Positions 35,869 to 45,010 of a stretch of DNA of 64,000 nucleotides are shown in pieces. The notes under the pieces were generated by a model that worked only from the letters and a program-made list of their open reading frames with translations, made no database searches and had not been told where the DNA came from. The position numbers and the translations under genes are program-made. Positions within the stretch are counted from its first letter, which is position 1; the number at the start of each line of letters is the position of its first letter. This DNA is from Anabaena lutea FACHB-196. GTDB taxonomy: Bacteria; Cyanobacteriota; Cyanobacteriia; Cyanobacteriales; Nostocaceae. The stretch is from NCBI RefSeq assembly GCF_014698305.1, contig NZ_JACJST010000012.1:1-64000 (forward strand), read 5' to 3'.

Positions 35869-37764
35869 ATGATACGTTTAAAACTCTGGCAATGGATAAT
35901 CCTCATCTCACCAATTGCGATAATTGTCTCCTTCCTACTCATCTCCGCAGGAATGCAAATTCACACCTGGGGATTAAGTTGGATTTGGGCATTATTCACT
36001 CTTGTATTTGTCGGTTGGCGGTGGTTGCTGGTACACTGGACTAAACCAGCTGTAAATCAAATCGAAGCTGTCTTTGCAGAAGTGCAGGAAGAATTGGAAT
36101 CTAGCAACGACAATAATATAAATGTGTCAACAGGAATAGATACAGCTACTCAAGTAGAAGCAGAATTACAAAAAGTTCTTACCGCAGCACAAAATGATTC
36201 CCCTATTTGGGAAGACTGGCAAACATTTTGGACGAGATGTCAAGATTTAGTAGTAGCAATTTCCCATATCTATAATCCAGAAGTAAAATATCCCTTACTC
36301 AACATCTACATTCCCCAAGTTTATGGTTTAATTCGTGGAACTGTAGACGATATGGATCAATGGATGCAAAAATTATCACCAGTCCTTAATCAAGTTACCG
36401 TTGGACAAGCTTATCAAACATACCAAGTTTACCGTAAATTAGAGCCATCCGCTCGTAAATTCTGGCAAGCTTGGAATTGGGCGCAATGGGTATTAAATCC
36501 TGTTGCAGCAGTAGCAAAAAAAGCCAGTGCAGGTGTTAGCAATCGTGCTTCTCAAGAACTACTGATAAATTTGAGCCAACTTTTACGAGAAGCGGCCTTG
36601 CGGAATTTGTGCAAACAAGCGATCGCACTCTACGCAGGTACTAAAATTGAATTACCTACCCCCACCCTATCCCAAGGTAAAACTCAAACCCTACGTGACA
36701 TTATCACCCAAGCTGAACCTCCAGAAACAGTTGAGCAAAAACCCCTTAATATTCTTATTATCGGACGCACAGGTGCAGGTAAAAGTAGTTTAATTAATAC
36801 TATTTTTCAAAATGAACTTGCAGCAGTTGATGTGTTACCGAGTACAGATAAAATTCAGAATTATCATTGGGAAACGGAAAGCGGAGAAACTCTCAATCTT
36901 TGGGATACTCCCGGTTATGAACAAGTAAAACGTGAGGATTTGCGGGATTTAGTCATTGATTATGCCAAAAATGCTGATTTGTTGTTATTAGTTACTCCCG
37001 CACTTGATCCCGCGTTGCAGATGGATGTAGACTTCTTGCAAGATATCAAATCCGAAATCGCAGATTTACCCATCATTACCATTGTTACTCAAGTAGATCG
37101 TTTGCGTCCTCTTCGTGAATGGGAACCTCCTTATAATTGGGAAATGGGAAATAAACCCAAAGAAATTTCTATTCGAGAAGCGACAGAATATCGAAAACAA
37201 CTTTTAGCAAATTCCTGTAATTTAGTATTACCAATTGTCACCAGTGATATCAAAACTGGTCGTCATGCTTGGGGTGTAGAAGTGTTATCTTGGGGATTAG
37301 TAGAAGCCATATCTCCTGCAAAACAATTACGTCTTACCCGTTTTTTGCGTAATTTGGAAATCCGCACGGTTGCAGCAGCTAAAATTATCGATCATTATAC
37401 CTTTCAAATGGCAACCACTCAAGGACTTACGACACTTCTTAAAAGTCCTGTTTTGCAATTTATTTCTACTTTATCAACCGGTTCTCCTACTCTTGCTTAT
37501 CTTCTTGCTGAAAAAATTCCCGTCGAACAATTACCTATAGTCATTGGTAAATTACAAATGGCTTATGAACTTTTCCCCCTTTTCAATCCTGATAATTCCC
37601 AATCGCGCAATTTCGATTTACTCTCTCTTTGGCCTTTGTTATTAGAAAATTCTACCACTCCAGACCGTAACGCCGAAGCATTTGGTCATGCTTTAATAGA
37701 ATATTGGACTCAGAATTTGACAATTGAACAATTGCGAGAACGATTTGATTATTATCTTCAATAA
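35869..37764 (+). CDS. membrane-anchored GTPase with extra helical domains
   Basis: This 631-aa protein starts with two membrane segments (about residues 9-27 and 32-52). A helical region of about 230 residues follows. A GTPase domain comes next, with G1 GRTGAGKSS near residues 301-309, G3 DTPG near 347-350 and G4-like TQVD near 405-408, and then a helical C-terminal part. It resembles the YfjP/Era-like GTPases often annotated only as GTPase family protein. It is divergent from the deaminase operon, with 136 bp between start codons, so shared regulation is possible. Confidence 0.78.
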   Translation: MIRLKLWQWIILISPIAIIVSFLLISAGMQIHTWGLSWIWALFTLVFVGWRWLLVHWTKPAVNQIEAVFAEVQEELESSNDNNINVSTGIDTATQVEAELQKVLTAAQNDSPIWEDWQTFWTRCQDLVVAISHIYNPEVKYPLLNIYIPQVYGLIRGTVDDMDQWMQKLSPVLNQVTVGQAYQTYQVYRKLEPSARKFWQAWNWAQWVLNPVAAVAKKASAGVSNRASQELLINLSQLLREAALRNLCKQAIALYAGTKIELPTPTLSQGKTQTLRDIITQAEPPETVEQKPLNILIIGRTGAGKSSLINTIFQNELAAVDVLPSTDKIQNYHWETESGETLNLWDTPGYEQVKREDLRDLVIDYAKNADLLLLVTPALDPALQMDVDFLQDIKSEIADLPIITIVTQVDRLRPLREWEPPYNWEMGNKPKEISIREATEYRKQLLANSCNLVLPIVTSDIKTGRHAWGVEVLSWGLVEAISPAKQLRLTRFLRNLEIRTVAAAKIIDHYTFQMATTQGLTTLLKSPVLQFISTLSTGSPTLAYLLAEKIPVEQLPIVIGKLQMAYELFPLFNPDNSQSRNFDLLSLWPLLLENSTTPDRNAEAFGHALIEYWTQNLTIEQLRERFDYYLQ

Positions 37765-37834
37765 TAACTGCACTTTCTCTAAGAGATAAGGTTGGCTATT
37801 TATGTGCTAATTAGCTGATAATGCTTATATTCAC

Positions 37835-37936
37835 ATCTTGCACCTTCTCAATAAGGATGCGGTGGGCATTGCCCACCCTACGAAATCATAAGGGTTATAG
37901 ACTTTTATTTTCGCGGGAAAGATGATGGTGCAATAA
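37835..37936. mobile_element. MITE-like element, family A, copy 2
   Basis: It starts with ATCTTGCACCTTCTCAATAA, as in copy 1 (25697-25797). It has the same GGTGGGCATTGCCCACC palindrome and ends in GGTGCAATAA, a slightly decayed inverted repeat. About 85% of positions appear to match copy 1 by eye. Confidence 0.8.
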
Positions 37937-38023
37937 ATATATGAGCCTACCAATTTACAGCGAAAAACTACCCTCATCTGTATTTAGAGAGAGCAGTTGT
38001 TTAGAAATATCCAAACTAATTAT

Positions 38024-38347
38024 TTAGCAATCTTCATTTTCTAAGCTTGCTACTGTCACCGCATTAAGAGCAAAAGCTAAAACTAACGGCATGGGACACT
38101 TGTAGATAAATGTATAAATAACAGCTACAATGGTGATAACTACAGCCGTGATTGACCAAAACAGTTCCTGATTGGTTAATCCATTCTCTTCTTTAATCAC
38201 TCTCAAAACATGAACCGGAATTGGTTCTGGCATTACTCCTCCTGGAGGAAACGCCCAGTAGTTACCACGTCGCTCGACAAATAAATCTGTCCAGCCGTTT
38301 TCCATGCACCATGCTTCAATCCATTTAATAGAGTAATGATTCATCAT
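38024..38347 (-). CDS. small conserved cyanobacterial protein with two C-terminal membrane segments
   Basis: This 107-aa protein (from Met at 38347) has an N-terminal segment SIKWIEAWCMENGWTDLFVE then RRGNYWAFPPGGVMPEPIP, which I recall as conserved in cyanobacteria without known function. Two hydrophobic segments follow, at about residues 62-80 and 84-98. A longer form starting at 38371 is possible. It is followed by its own stop and a tail without a clear terminator. Confidence 0.6.
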   Translation of the reverse strand: MMNHYSIKWIEAWCMENGWTDLFVERRGNYWAFPPGGVMPEPIPVHVLRVIKEENGLTNQELFWSITAVVITIVAVIYTFIYKCPMPLVLAFALNAVTVASLENEDC

Positions 38348-39100
38348 CGGGATACAATTCCAATTGTGCAATTTGTGTAGTTAGTGAATATAAATCGATA
38401 GAAGATTCATGACCAGCTAATTGATAGCTATAAGATTAACGCTAATTCCATATTTGTTAACTTTAGTTAAGCAGTTAAGACATAAGTTTAAAACATATAA
38501 AACATATAAATTATGCTCAAATGCTGCTTCCCTTAATTAAAAGACTAACAGGCTATAGCCGCTATTTCTAGCAAAAGATAATAAACTTTACTTGAATTTG
38601 GCTATGTAAATTAATGTAAAGAAGCTAGTGAGTCATTGATAAAATCTTAAGTAATTATAAAATTATCCAATATTCAACTTAAACATCAACTTTAAAAGTT
38701 GAGAAATATAAAACTTTCGGTAATTACTGATTGACTCATTTGAATTAATTTCGGCTTGAATTCAGATAGTTTTATATCCAGAATGCTCATTGCTAAAAGC
38801 TTTGGGTAGCATTATTAGTGTTTCAAGTACTGCTAGAATGAAATATTTAGCATCATCATAACATCAGTCTAAAGTAAGAAGTTAGTAAATATTTTATAGA
38901 TTAACCCAGGTATTTATGACAAAGTTTTAATCAAAAGCAACCAGCTACTCACGGAAGATTACAGCAATGCAGGAGGTACAAAATTTAAGAATAAAGCTAT
39001 ATCAAAAGAGGGTTTCAACCCAGTTCCCTATTCCCTGTTCTCTGCTGTAACAGAATAGGGTATGCTGAAAATGCATAAAACACTAAATTAGCTATTAAAT
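38348..39100. other. long AT-rich intergenic region
   Basis: About 750 bp show no convincing gene. Small inverted stretches such as CAACTTTAAAAGTTG (about 38689-38703) are present. A short frame starts at the GCAGGAGG near 38970 but looks non-coding and overlaps a repeat fragment (CCCTATTCCCTGTTC, about 39024-39038). A long leader or unrecognised RNA remains possible. Confidence 0.5.
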
Positions 39101-39589
39101 ATGTATTGGCGACAAGGATTAGCATTACTGTTGGGAGTTATGATCTGGTGTGTGACATCTCCAGCACTAGCAGACTGGAGTCACCCCCTATCATTTAGCA
39201 ATGCAGAGTTGGGAAGACACGATTTTTCGGGACAAAGCTTGCAAGCTGCGGAGTTTTCTAACGCTAACCTAGAGATGACTAATTTTACAGGTGCTGACTT
39301 GCGGGGAGCAGTTTTGAGTGCTTCTGTCATGACAAAAGCAAATTTACATGGAGCCGATTTAACTAATGCAATGGTTAATGAAGTAAAATTGAATGGCGCT
39401 GATCTCAGTGATGCCGTTTTGTTAGAAGCTCTTTTACTCCGTTCTATCTTTACTGATGTCAACATCACAGGTGCAGATTTTACGGATGCTATTTTAGATA
39501 GATCGCAAATTAAAGAGCTATGTGCAAAAGCCAGTGGTATAAATTCCCAAACTGGTGTAGAAACTCGTGAGTCGTTAGGATGTCGATAA
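39101..39589 (+). CDS. exported pentapeptide-repeat protein
   Basis: This 162-aa protein has a Sec-type signal peptide (MYWRQGLALLLGVMIWCVTS then PALA, cleavage near residue 25). About 18 pentapeptide repeats of the A(D/N)LXX kind follow (for example LTGADL-type blocks at about 60-130), which form a right-handed quadrilateral helix. A C-terminal Cys pair (ELCAKA, LGCR) follows. It is probably periplasmic or in the thylakoid lumen. Its last 10 bp overlap the start of purK (ATGTCGATAA), which suggests translational coupling. Confidence 0.85.
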   Translation: MYWRQGLALLLGVMIWCVTSPALADWSHPLSFSNAELGRHDFSGQSLQAAEFSNANLEMTNFTGADLRGAVLSASVMTKANLHGADLTNAMVNEVKLNGADLSDAVLLEALLLRSIFTDVNITGADFTDAILDRSQIKELCAKASGINSQTGVETRESLGCR

Positions 39590-40728
39590 AACTTGGTATA
39601 ATTGGTGGTGGACAACTTGCCTGGATGATGGGAGATGCAGCCCAGAAGCTAGGAGTAAAATTAATAGTACAAACTCCTAATCAAGATGATCCTGCTGTAT
39701 CTATTGCTCAAAAAACGGTTTTTGCAGCAGTTGATGATGCCGCAGCTACGGAAATTTTAGCTTCACAATGCGATGTGATCACCTTTGAGAATGAGTTTGT
39801 GAATTTAGATGCTTTGTCTTTGTTAGAAAAGCAAGGTGTTTGTTTTCGTCCCAGATTAGCAGCTTTATCGCCGTTATTAGATAAATATCATCAACGTTGC
39901 TATTTACAGGATTTAGGATTACCGGTTCCTGAGTTTTTCGCTGTAGAAAAATCAGAAGATATTCACACTAAAATAGGATATTTAGGTTTTCCCATCGTTG
40001 TCAAAGCCAGACGACATGGTTATGATGGACAAGGGACTTTTATTATTCATGATTTAGCTACTTTGTTAACAGTAGTAAATCAAAATAGGACACAGTTTTT
40101 AGTCGAAGCATTTGTCCCTTTTGCAAGAGAACTAGCGATAATTGCAGCACGTTCTGTGAATGGGGAAATTGTCACCTATCCAGTTGTGGAAACCCAACAA
40201 GAACAACAGGTATGTCGGAGAGTAATTGCCCCAGCAGATATTACACCCCAACAAGCAGCAGAAATTCAAGCGATCGCACATACACTATTAAATAGCCTCC
40301 AAGTTGTGGGAGTTTTTGGTATTGAGTTATTTATCACCACCGATGGTAAAATTTTAGTCAATGAAATTGCACCTCGCACCCATAACTCTGGGCATTTTTC
40401 CATAGATGCTTGTGAAACTTCTCAATTTGAACAACACCTGAGAGCCGTTTGTGGTTTACCTTTAGAAGATACCCAGTTAAACTGCACCAGTGCAATTATG
40501 GTAAACCTTTTGGGGTATGAAAACTCACACAGCAACTATGAAAACCAGCGCCAACAACTAGCAAAGATTCCCCGCTCTCACTTACACTGGTACGGAAAAA
40601 CAGAATCTCGTCCAGGAAGGAAACTCGGACATCTTACAGTCTTGCTAGAGCAGCAAAACCAACATACAGCGCTCGATATCATACACAAAATAGAATCTAT
40701 TTGGTATCCTCCAGAAAAAATTTCTTAA
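39580..40728 (+). CDS. purK: 5-(carboxyamino)imidazole ribonucleotide synthase
   Basis: This ATP-grasp enzyme of purine synthesis makes N5-CAIR from AIR, bicarbonate and ATP (382 aa). Visible features are the N-terminal KLGIIGGGQLAWMMGDAAQK; the carboxyphosphate/ATP region VVKARRHGYDGQGTF near residue 140; FVPFARELAIIAAR near 177; and the metal site ending VNEIAPRTHNSGHFSIDAC near 265-284. It overlaps the pentapeptide gene by 10 bp and is followed directly by the 6S RNA gene, an arrangement known in cyanobacteria. Confidence 0.97.
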   Translation: MSIKLGIIGGGQLAWMMGDAAQKLGVKLIVQTPNQDDPAVSIAQKTVFAAVDDAAATEILASQCDVITFENEFVNLDALSLLEKQGVCFRPRLAALSPLLDKYHQRCYLQDLGLPVPEFFAVEKSEDIHTKIGYLGFPIVVKARRHGYDGQGTFIIHDLATLLTVVNQNRTQFLVEAFVPFARELAIIAARSVNGEIVTYPVVETQQEQQVCRRVIAPADITPQQAAEIQAIAHTLLNSLQVVGVFGIELFITTDGKILVNEIAPRTHNSGHFSIDACETSQFEQHLRAVCGLPLEDTQLNCTSAIMVNLLGYENSHSNYENQRQQLAKIPRSHLHWYGKTESRPGRKLGHLTVLLEQQNQHTALDIIHKIESIWYPPEKIS

Positions 40729-40766
40729 AAATTTTCCTATTCAACACACAAACTATTTTTGAAGGC

Positions 40767-40772
40767 TATAAT
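40767..40772 (+). promoter_or_regulatory. -10 element TATAAT of the 6S RNA gene
   Basis: A consensus TATAAT lies 38 bp behind purK, with the expected start near 40779. A -35 hexamer is not clear; the best is TTCAAC at 40740 with too long a spacer. Confidence 0.7.
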
Positions 40773-40778
40773 GAGTTT

Positions 40779-40965
40779 GTTACACTACGACGTTGGTGAC
40801 TGCCCACAAGTTTTTTGATCTATGTCTTTAAGAAACTGGGAGCCAAATAGTTCTTGTGGCAGTATACCGGGCTTGTACCCGGAAACTTTAAACGAGCAAC
40901 ATCCGTTCCCACCTGGTATAACCAGGTCATAAACTTAGGCAAAACGGCGTCGCGGTGAACTCAAA
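40779..40965 (+). ncRNA. ssaA: 6S RNA
   Basis: This is an RNA of about 187 nt that mimics an open promoter and binds RNA polymerase. The ends can pair in a closing stem: CACTACGACG near the 5' end with CGTCGCGGTG near 40947-40958. Internal hairpins such as ACCGGGCTTGTACCCGG (about 40867) and ACCTGGTATAACCAGGT (about 40911) fit the rod-like shape. Its position immediately after purK is the known location of cyanobacterial 6S RNA. The exact ends are estimates from the -10 and terminator. Confidence 0.85.
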
Positions 40966-40970
40966 ATTGT

Positions 40971-41000
40971 AACTCCCTAGTTAACAAACTTGGGAGTTTT
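40971..41000 (+). terminator. 6S RNA terminator
   Basis: AACTCCC, a loop and GGGAGTTTT form a hairpin directly behind the closing stem of the 6S RNA, followed by a T-rich run. Confidence 0.75.
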
Positions 41001-41053
41001 AAATTTTCTCAGACGATCTATTTTTCTAAAAATTCAGTAATTTTCTAATATAC

Positions 41054-41246
41054 TAGGAGTTACGCATTGACAAAAAATATCAAATATGTGTGTCCGTGAA
41101 AACCAAATTTATCGTAGGGGTAAAGCGCAGTGCTAAACCCCTACCCCACGGTTGATTTATCGGTAAAAATAGAATTAGTTTCAGCCTGAAATAAAGTATT
41201 TTGGTGAGCGCATATCATGATTGATTTGTACAGTGCGTAAGTCCTA
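41054..41246. mobile_element. MITE-like element, family C, long copy
   Basis: TAGGAGTTACGCATTG at the left and CAGTGCGTAAGTCCTA at the right are inverted repeats with few mismatches. The element is 193 bp and non-coding, with an internal inverted repeat around GTAGGGGT/ACCCCTAC. The related short element at 55664-55756 shares the ends. Confidence 0.75.
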
Positions 41247-41364
41247 TATACTTGGTGTTAAGAAAATTAAGTTTATATAATCTGTATAAATTAACTCTTC
41301 TTGAACTAACATCTAGAGTTATAATAGCGTAATTGCGTAAAATTGTGGTTAAAACTACAAAAAA

Positions 41365-42630
41365 TTGACAAAATACTTAACTAAAACAGTGTTCCCAGCC
41401 TCGGTTTTTCACCTAGACAACGGTTTAACATTTATTCATCAGGAGATTTCCACTACCCCTGTGGTGGCAGCTGATGTTTGGGTTCGTGCTGGAGCTACTT
41501 TGGAACCAGATCCTTGGTTCGGAATGGCGCACTTTTTAGAACACATGATTTTTAAAGGTACAGCAAACCTAGCCCCTGGGGAATTCGATTATAACATTGA
41601 AAAAATGGGTGGTGTCAGTAATGCAGCTACGAGTCATGATTATACACATTACTCTCTCACCACAGCTGCCCCTTACCTAGCAGATACCTTACCCAATTTA
41701 GGGGAACTTTTGCTCAATGCCGCAATTGCTGATGATGAATTTATCCGCGAACGAGATGTAGTGCTAGAGGAAATTCGCGCTGCTGCTGATGATCCTGATT
41801 CGATAGGATTTGAATCGCTGCTTAAAAACGTCTATCAAAACCACGCTTATGGACGTTCTGTGTTGGGTACTGAGCAAGAACTGATGCAGCATTCACCAGA
41901 AGCAATGCGCTGTTTTCATCGCTCTCACTACCAACCCGAAAATATGACAGTGGTAATTGTGGGAGGAATTGCTCAAGAACCGGCTTGGGAAATTGTCAAT
42001 CAATCATTTGCAAATTTTAGCGATCGCTCTAATTGCCCCCCATCTGAGAAAATAGTAGCACCAGTAACTACAGGAATTCGCCGTCAAGAACTGATTTTAC
42101 CAAGGCTAGAGCAAGCTAGGTTGATGATGGCATGGATAGTACCAGGAGTAGAACAACTCCGAGAAGCCCACGGTTTAGATTTCCTGACCGTCTTATTAGC
42201 AGAAGGAAGAACTTCGCGTTTAATCCATGATTTACGGGAAGAAAAGCAACTTGTACAGGCAATTTGTAGTAGCTTTTCCTTGCAGCGCGAATCGAGTTTA
42301 TTGACAATTACCGCTTGGTTAGAACCAGAATATCTAGAACGAGTCGAATCTTTAATTTGCCATCATTTGCATAATTTACAAACTACAGCTATTAGTGAAC
42401 CTGAGCTTAATCGTATTCGGAGAACACTCTGTAATGAGTATGCTTTTTCAACGGAAACACCAAATCAGCTTTCCAGTCTCTATGGCTACTACAATACCAT
42501 CGCTCAAGCGGAATTAGCTGTTACCTATCCCCAGCAAATTCAATCCTTTGATGCTCAAGAACTGCAAAAATTAGCGCAGCAGTATATTTGTCCACAAAAT
42601 TATACAGCTACAATTCTTAAACCCTATTAG
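41365..42630 (+). CDS. M16 zinc peptidase, catalytic subunit
   Basis: This 421-aa M16B (processing-peptidase-like) protein has the inverted zinc motif HFLEH, with His56, Glu59 and His60, in FGMAHFLEHMIFKGT. The distal acidic ligand region is VVLEEIRAAADDPDS near residue 135. The second half keeps the RARL-type domain (SRLIHDLREEKQLVQAI). It probably cleaves small peptides or transit-like sequences in partnership with the next gene. The start appears to be TTG at 41365. No signal peptide is evident. Confidence 0.9.
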   Translation: MTKYLTKTVFPASVFHLDNGLTFIHQEISTTPVVAADVWVRAGATLEPDPWFGMAHFLEHMIFKGTANLAPGEFDYNIEKMGGVSNAATSHDYTHYSLTTAAPYLADTLPNLGELLLNAAIADDEFIRERDVVLEEIRAAADDPDSIGFESLLKNVYQNHAYGRSVLGTEQELMQHSPEAMRCFHRSHYQPENMTVVIVGGIAQEPAWEIVNQSFANFSDRSNCPPSEKIVAPVTTGIRRQELILPRLEQARLMMAWIVPGVEQLREAHGLDFLTVLLAEGRTSRLIHDLREEKQLVQAICSSFSLQRESSLLTITAWLEPEYLERVESLICHHLHNLQTTAISEPELNRIRRTLCNEYAFSTETPNQLSSLYGYYNTIAQAELAVTYPQQIQSFDAQELQKLAQQYICPQNYTATILKPY

Positions 42631-42633
42631 TCA

Positions 42634-42804
42634 TTAGAGGATGTTTGAAAAGTCTTTAGTTATGTATCAAAAACTTTTAGATCCCCCTAAATCCCCCTTT
42701 TTAAGGGGGACTTTAATTCAAGTTCCCCCCTTGTAAAGGGGGGTTAGGGGGGATCAATAAGTGCTTAAAGTCACAGCCAGAAACTTTTAAAACAACCTCT
42801 TAGT
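42634..42804. mobile_element. MITE-like element, family B, copy 2
   Basis: TTAGAGGATGTTTGAAAAGT and ACTTTTAAAACAACCTCTTA are 20-bp imperfect terminal inverted repeats. Inside, GATCCCCCTAAATCCCCC and GGGGGGTTAGGGGGGATC frame two hairpins. It sits exactly between the two M16 peptidase genes. Copy 1 is at 22300-22453, and a solo end is at 55795-55808. Confidence 0.85.
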
Positions 42805-42858
42805 CCAAAATTAGTACCAATGACCAATAAGTAATTACCAATAACTTATAACTAAATA

Positions 42859-44133
42859 ATGCAAACTATAGATAATTCTAATTCCCCTATTCATCGCACC
42901 ATATTAGCCAACGGCATTGTTGTCTTAGTGGCAGAAAATCAAGCTGCGGATATTATTGCGGGAAGGATTTTTGTGCGTGCTGGTAGTTGTTATGAAAACC
43001 GCGAGCAAGCTGGGTTAGCACATTTGCTATCAGCAGTGATGACAAAAGGTTGTGATGGTTTATCTAGCTTAGAAATTGCCGAAAAAGTCGAGTCTGTAGG
43101 AGCAAGTTTAAGCACAGACGCTGGAACTGATTATTTTCTGCTGTCTTTAAAAACAGTAACTGCCGATTTTGCAGAAATTTTAACATTATCGGGGCGGTTA
43201 TTGCGATCGCCTACATTCCCTGAAACCCAAGTAGAACTAGAAAAGCGATTAGCAATACAAGATATTCGCTCCCAAAAAGAGCAACCCTTTAGCGTTGCTT
43301 TTGAGCAAATGCGACAAGCAATGTACCAAGAACATCCATACTCGATGTCCGTTTTAGGTACTGAAAAAACTGTTAGCACCATCACTCGTGCAGACTTAAT
43401 ACAGTTTCATCAAACTCATTTTCGTCCAGATAACGTGGTAATTAGTATTGCTGGACGCATTACACCCTCAGCCGCACTAGACTTAGTTGCAGAAGTTTTT
43501 GGTGACTGGGTTTCTCCAGCTGAACCACGTCACATACTGGATTTACCCGCAATTCCTGTTCAACCACAATTATGTCTTAAACCCTTAAATACACAGCAAT
43601 CAATCGTCATGCTGGGTTATATGGGCCCATCGGTGAGCGCTCCAGGATACGCGGCACTCAAATTGCTATCTACCTACCTGGGAAATGGTCTTTCTAGCCG
43701 CTTGTTTGTGGAATTACGAGAAAAAAAAGGTTTGGCTTACGAAGTATCTGCCATTTACTCCACACGCCTCTTTCCCGCCTCATTTGTGGTTTATATGGGT
43801 ACAGCCCCAGAAAATACTAGTATCGCTCTCCAAGGACTACGCCAAGAAGTAGAACGACTATGTACTACTGAACTATCGGCAGAGGAACTACAAACAGCTA
43901 AAAATAAAATCCTGGGTCAGTATGCCTTGGGTAAACAAACTAACGGGCAAATTGCTCAAATCTATGGCTGGTACGAAATTTTAGGTTTAGGAATTGAATT
44001 TGACCAAGAATTCACCGAACTGATTAATAAAGTCACTGCTAAATTAGCTATGACAGCCGCTAATCGGTATTTACAGGAACCATATTTGTCTTTAGTTGGT
44101 CAAGAAGGAGCAATTCAATCAGTTAATATTTAA
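42859..44133 (+). CDS. M16 peptidase-like, non-catalytic subunit
   Basis: This 424-aa protein has the same two-domain M16B layout as the preceding gene. The zinc motif is lost: the equivalent of HxxEH reads HLLSAVMTKG, so it cannot bind zinc in the normal way. The C-terminal half keeps the RLFVELREKKGLAYEVSAIY signature of the substrate-binding subunit. Together with 41365-42630 it should form a heterodimer of one active and one inactive subunit, a known bacterial arrangement. Confidence 0.9.
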   Translation: MQTIDNSNSPIHRTILANGIVVLVAENQAADIIAGRIFVRAGSCYENREQAGLAHLLSAVMTKGCDGLSSLEIAEKVESVGASLSTDAGTDYFLLSLKTVTADFAEILTLSGRLLRSPTFPETQVELEKRLAIQDIRSQKEQPFSVAFEQMRQAMYQEHPYSMSVLGTEKTVSTITRADLIQFHQTHFRPDNVVISIAGRITPSAALDLVAEVFGDWVSPAEPRHILDLPAIPVQPQLCLKPLNTQQSIVMLGYMGPSVSAPGYAALKLLSTYLGNGLSSRLFVELREKKGLAYEVSAIYSTRLFPASFVVYMGTAPENTSIALQGLRQEVERLCTTELSAEELQTAKNKILGQYALGKQTNGQIAQIYGWYEILGLGIEFDQEFTELINKVTAKLAMTAANRYLQEPYLSLVGQEGAIQSVNI

Positions 44134-44209
44134 CAGTTTGACTTCCACAAAGAAGCAAAATCCGCGATCGCATCGCCCGCCTTCGGCATCTCACCAAGGT
44201 AAGATAGGT

Positions 44210-44983
44210 ATGAGAAAATTTCCACCCAATTTTATGTTGTATTACTTACTTTTATTCATTGCCATACCTGTGCTAATTAGCTCCTCTGCGATGGTATCAA
44301 CGGCAGCACCAGCCAAAATCGCTCAAGTCAACGCAGTCGGCAACATCAACCGCCCTACCCTGAAAATTGGTAGCCAAGGTGAACGTGTCTCTGAACTTCA
44401 AGCAGCCCTCAAACTGTTAGGCTTTTACACAGGTACAGTTGATGGCATTTATCAACAAGGTACAGCCATTGCTGTTTCTCAATTTAAACAAGCAGCTGGC
44501 TTAAATCCAGATGGTGTTGTAGATCCCATCACTTGGCAAAAACTTTTTCCTAATGAATCGCCAGTTGCTGCTACTATCTCTTCCTCTCCTCCACGACCTA
44601 TCTCAGCCAATACTTTAACCGTTCCTACCCAAACCACTGGAACCACCAGAATCAACAACACACCTGCACCAAAACCCATTTCCCGGAATCAGCCTAATCC
44701 AAATTTTCAGCCCACTCCGCGAAATCAGCAAAATCCTAGTATTCAATACACCCCAGAAGGCTGGGCAATTTTGCGTTTAGGTAACCGTGGTTCAGAAGTG
44801 GTAAAGTTACAAAAACTACTACAAAATCTGGGCTTTTTGAAAGGTAGTATGGATGGAGACTTCGGTATCACCACTGAAGCCGCCGTCAAAGCTGCTCAAA
44901 TCCGCTATGGGTTACAACCAGATGGAATAGTTGGTGGTGCTACTTGGCAGGCTTTCTTACGGCGCTTACCTCAACAACGTTAG
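44210..44983 (+). CDS. exported protein with two peptidoglycan-binding (PG_binding_1) domains
   Basis: This 257-aa protein begins with a signal peptide or anchor (MRKFPPNFMLYYLLLFIAIP). The first peptidoglycan-binding domain is LKIGSQGERVSELQAALKLL, with GIYQQGTAIAVSQFQ-like helices. A Pro/Asn/Thr-rich linker follows, then a second domain (LRLGNRGSEVVKLQKLLQNL to GGATWQAF). No catalytic domain is present, so it is likely a wall-binding protein. I chose ATG at 44210; the frame is open further upstream but overlaps the previous gene and lacks a signal. Confidence 0.85.
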   Translation: MRKFPPNFMLYYLLLFIAIPVLISSSAMVSTAAPAKIAQVNAVGNINRPTLKIGSQGERVSELQAALKLLGFYTGTVDGIYQQGTAIAVSQFKQAAGLNPDGVVDPITWQKLFPNESPVAATISSSPPRPISANTLTVPTQTTGTTRINNTPAPKPISRNQPNPNFQPTPRNQQNPSIQYTPEGWAILRLGNRGSEVVKLQKLLQNLGFLKGSMDGDFGITTEAAVKAAQIRYGLQPDGIVGGATWQAFLRRLPQQR

Positions 44984-45010
44984 GCTGATACAAAAATATT
45001 GTTAATTGAT

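Noticed and set aside
38967-39052. A 27-codon frame after a good GGAGG sequence upstream of the pentapeptide gene.
   Set aside because: It begins inside the Shine-Dalgarno-like sequence itself, runs into repeat sequence and has no recognisable content.
39181-39615. A 144-codon minus-strand frame opposite the pentapeptide gene.
   Set aside because: It is the antisense shadow of the regular pentapeptide repeats.
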